In this document: positions 17,881 through 19,607 of the stretch, piece by piece
Layout: each line of letters begins with the position of its first letter
Position numbering within the stretch: position 1 is the stretch's first letter
Notes under the pieces: generated by a model
What the model was told of the DNA's origin: nothing
Databases searched by the model: none
Seen by the model: the letters and a program-made list of their open reading frames with translations, nothing else
NCBI RefSeq assembly: GCF_000330505.1
Contig: NW_004443511.1
Span: 34,983-54,589 of the forward strand
Direction: 5' to 3'
Length of the DNA: 19,607 bases
Source of the DNA: Entamoeba invadens IP1
Taxonomy: Eukaryota; Evosea; Mastigamoebida; Endamoebidae
Translations under genes and position numbers: made by a program

Positions 17881-18061
17881 CAGTAAAACCTCCCAAGAGC
17901 GGGAGATGTGGTAATTTTGTTCTCTCAAGAGCGGGCATTTTTAGCCAATCAAACCTTATAAACCGCTCGATAGAGAACTCTATTTTTAGTTTCAGTCTAA
18001 AAAATGCCCGCTTTTGGGAGAACCCGCTCTTCAGAGGTACCGCTCTTGGGAGGTTTTACTG
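17881..18061. mobile_element. 181-bp MITE with pogo/Tc1-like ends and TA duplications
   Basis: Perfect 22-bp terminal inverted repeats begin CAGTAAAACCTCCCAAGAGC (17881-17902 and 18040-18061), flanked on both sides by TA (17879-17880 and 18062-18063), the target duplication of the Tc1/mariner/pogo superfamily. The CAGTAAAACCTC end strongly resembles pogo-type MITEs such as plant Emigrant. Each end contains three tandem 16-bp units: left 17888-17903, 17904-17919, 17920-17935; right 18039-18054, 18023-18038, 18007-18022. They centre on AAGAGCGG, except the left middle unit, which has lost the motif. The element has no transposase; its 76-codon frame is incidental. It must be mobilised by an element elsewhere in the genome. 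It lies in the spacer between the RRM gene and the alcohol dehydrogenase gene. Confidence 0.9.
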
Positions 18062-18300
18062 TATAATATAATTTAAAAACTGTATTATATTAATATTAAT
18101 AAATATAATACATTTTATAGTTATTATACATAAAAACTGTATTAATATATACTATATGAAAACTAAATAATATAATACAATTATATAAAATTGTGAAATA
18201 ATAATATAATAATAATAATATAATAATAATAATATAATAAATATATATGAAACTATACATTTATTATAAAAAACCATTCAAAGAAGTTAAAGGGAGTTGT
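18062..18300. repeat. AT-rich spacer with ATAATAATA low-complexity run
   Basis: Right of the MITE the DNA is nearly pure A/T. Positions about 18198-18240 are an irregular TAA/TA microsatellite. This is the 3' flank of the alcohol dehydrogenase gene. No frame is credible. Confidence 0.6.
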
Positions 18301-19458
18301 TTATTGCATCAATTTGAAGATTTGTTTGACTTCCTCGTAAGAAATGTCTTGGTGAGCGCCGATCTTTCTTCCCTTGAATTTCTCGGCAATAGTTTCGATG
18401 TACTGTTCGTCGTACTTATTTTCAGTCATAGTAGTAATACCACCGACGGACTTGAAGAAGTTAATAGTGCAGTCGATACCATCTTGGGCCGTAGCGTTTT
18501 TAATACCATAGACTCTTTCAGCCAATTGTGCGAGTTTCTTTGCGTTCTTTTCTTTGTTGAATTTCATGACAGCGGGGCATGACATAGCAAGAGAAGCGCC
18601 GTGAGCAGCTCCATAGTATGTAGTGATTTCATGTCCAATAAGATGAGCCGCCCAGCATTGCTGGACACCTGTCCCCAAAATTCCATTCAAAGCATAAGTA
18701 GCAGCAAGACAGAAGTCTGCACGTGACTTGTAGTCGTGCAAATCTTTCACGGTCAAAGGCCCGGAGTGGACTAAGGTTCTCATGATACCTTCACAGAACT
18801 GATCGACGACAGCAGAGACGTCATAGTGTCCAATGTACTGTTCGATGACGTGGACGTAAGCGTCAATCACACCGTTTCTGACTTGATTAACTGGAAGAGT
18901 GAAGGAGTGAACTGGATCGACACAAGCGAAGTGTGGTTTAACATAATCACAGCATCCAAGGACTTTAGCCTTCTTTTCAAAATGTGTGACGACAAACAAA
19001 TTGTTAGTCTCAGTCCCAGTAGCAGGAATGGTCAAGACTACACCTATCTTGGCTTTGGGCTTCGTTACTTTCTGCATCATACCATCGTTAAACATATCAA
19101 ATGGATCAGCTGTAGCAGTCCAATCAAGTGCAAGGTCTATGAACTTGGTCGCATCGATAACAGATCCTCCACCTACAGCCAATAAGAAGTCACAATTGTT
19201 CTCTTTAATCACTTTAACGGCCTTCATACATGTTTCATAGTGGGGATTTGGCTCAATACCTCCAAACTCAACAACTGGAGTCACATACTTCTTCACTTCA
19301 TCATATACTCCATTCTTTTTAATAGATCCACCTCCATAAAGAAGAATAACTCGGGCTCCTTCAGGAATGAAATGATGGGTGGCTATATCTGATACACATC
19401 CTTTGCCATAGGACAAAAGGGTCGGGGATTGGTAGATGAAGTTAGCAAACGTGCTCAT
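18301..19458 (-). CDS. Iron-containing (YqhD/BDH-type) NADPH-dependent alcohol dehydrogenase
   Basis: 385 residues from the ATG at 19458, the normal length for this family. It reduces aldehydes to alcohols (or the reverse) in the cytosol, using NAD(P)H and a catalytic divalent metal. The cofactor motif GGGSVID is at 96-102. Metal ligands D199, H203, H272 and H286 have the spacing 4-69-14, which I recall as that of YqhD (D194, H198, H267, H281). Other signatures: FGGIEPNPHYET (65-76) and TIPATGTETNN (143-153). Entamoeba carries several such enzymes, useful for aldehyde detoxification and for reoxidising cofactor in a fermentative amoeba; whether this is the ADH3 orthologue cannot be settled by eye. 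The frame extends 17 codons further up to 19509, but that stretch contains the likely core promoter and lacks family similarity, so I chose the inner ATG. Confidence 0.92.
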   Translation of the reverse strand: MSTFANFIYQSPTLLSYGKGCVSDIATHHFIPEGARVILLYGGGSIKKNGVYDEVKKYVTPVVEFGGIEPNPHYETCMKAVKVIKENNCDFLLAVGGGSVIDATKFIDLALDWTATADPFDMFNDGMMQKVTKPKAKIGVVLTIPATGTETNNLFVVTHFEKKAKVLGCCDYVKPHFACVDPVHSFTLPVNQVRNGVIDAYVHVIEQYIGHYDVSAVVDQFCEGIMRTLVHSGPLTVKDLHDYKSRADFCLAATYALNGILGTGVQQCWAAHLIGHEITTYYGAAHGASLAMSCPAVMKFNKEKNAKKLAQLAERVYGIKNATAQDGIDCTINFFKSVGGITTMTENKYDEQYIETIAEKFKGRKIGAHQDISYEEVKQIFKLMQ

Positions 19459-19493
19459 TGAATGATTTTCTTGTTCAAAAAGAAGTTTAAATG
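19459..19493 (-). promoter_or_regulatory. Three-part Entamoeba core promoter of the alcohol dehydrogenase gene
   Basis: Reading towards the gene: CATTTAAAC (19485-19493, TATA-like), GAAC (19473-19476), then ATCATTCA (19459-19466, like the AAAAATTCA initiator) abutting the ATG. The TATA-like word ends 26 bases before the ATG. Order and spacing match the known TATA, GAAC, Inr arrangement, and it decides the start codon against the longer frame. Confidence 0.6.
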
Positions 19494-19509
19494 GGTGTCG
19501 TGCTACCAA

Positions 19510-19607
19510 TTTTTCAAATTACAAAACAGCTACTTTTTTCAACAAGTCCAAAATTTCTTTCTGTGAAAACAAGAAAAGATGATAATTTTACTAGTAATGT
19601 ATTATTA
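19510..19607. other. Right edge, upstream flank of the alcohol dehydrogenase gene
   Basis: 98 bases of mixed-composition non-coding DNA, less AT-pure than other spacers. It probably belongs to upstream control sequence or to the end of a neighbouring gene outside the window; no motif can be assigned. Confidence 0.4.

Noticed and set aside
17841..18071. 76-codon frame across the MITE
   Set aside because: It is made of the inverted repeats themselves and begins outside the element; it is not a transposase.
1..19607. tRNA, rRNA or other standard RNA genes
   Set aside because: I found no cloverleaf with the usual A and B box sequences and no rRNA-like conserved stretch; a covariance-model scan would be needed to exclude small RNAs.
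1..19607. A multi-gene defence, biosynthetic or other coordinated system
   Set aside because: The genes belong to unrelated families on both strands with separate promoters; nothing in the spacing or content links them.

Overview
The window looks like nuclear DNA of an Entamoeba species. The reasons are very AT-rich spacers, mostly intron-less genes, one intron with the genus-type GTTTGT...TAG borders, very short predicted 5' leaders with GTATTTAAA/GAAC-like core promoter words, and the gene families present: a giant CxxC-rich receptor kinase, a BspA-type leucine-rich-repeat remnant, and a YqhD-type iron-containing alcohol dehydrogenase. DNA-transposon-like miniature elements would fit E. invadens better than E. 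histolytica, but I infer the species only weakly.

Layout from left to right. 1-613 is AT-rich spacer carrying a GC-rich 115-bp island (196-310) built from inverted arrays of 20-bp units. 614-1268 (+) is a broken BspA-like LRR surface protein. 1414-9258 (-) is a 2614-residue transmembrane receptor kinase (TMK) whose ectodomain has 17 cysteine-rich units of about 70 residues, followed by a membrane helix, a possible MSP/Ig-like domain and an apparently competent Ser/Thr-type kinase. 9259-10141 is AT-rich promoter-side DNA. 10142-10651 (+) is a GNAT acetyltransferase. 10790-12274 (-) is a RING-CH (MARCH-type) membrane ubiquitin ligase, convergent with the GNAT gene. 12973-13161 (-) is a possible small proline-rich protein. 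14260-14835 (-) is a conserved-looking protein in which I see a forkhead-like winged helix. 14836-16885 is a 2-kb gene desert with two neighbouring hairpins. 16886-17654 (-) is a two-exon RRM plus zinc-knuckle protein. 17881-18061 is a complete 181-bp MITE with TA duplications and pogo/Tc1-like ends. 18301-19458 (-) is the iron-dependent alcohol dehydrogenase, whose core promoter lies inside the longer open frame.

The genes do not form an operon or an obvious pathway; this is an ordinary eukaryotic neighbourhood of independent genes. The parts that most deserve attention are the two miniature elements, both built from short tandem units in inverted orientation (16-bp and 20-bp periods), and the receptor kinase, whose repeats show mosaic near-identity suggesting recent duplication or gene conversion.
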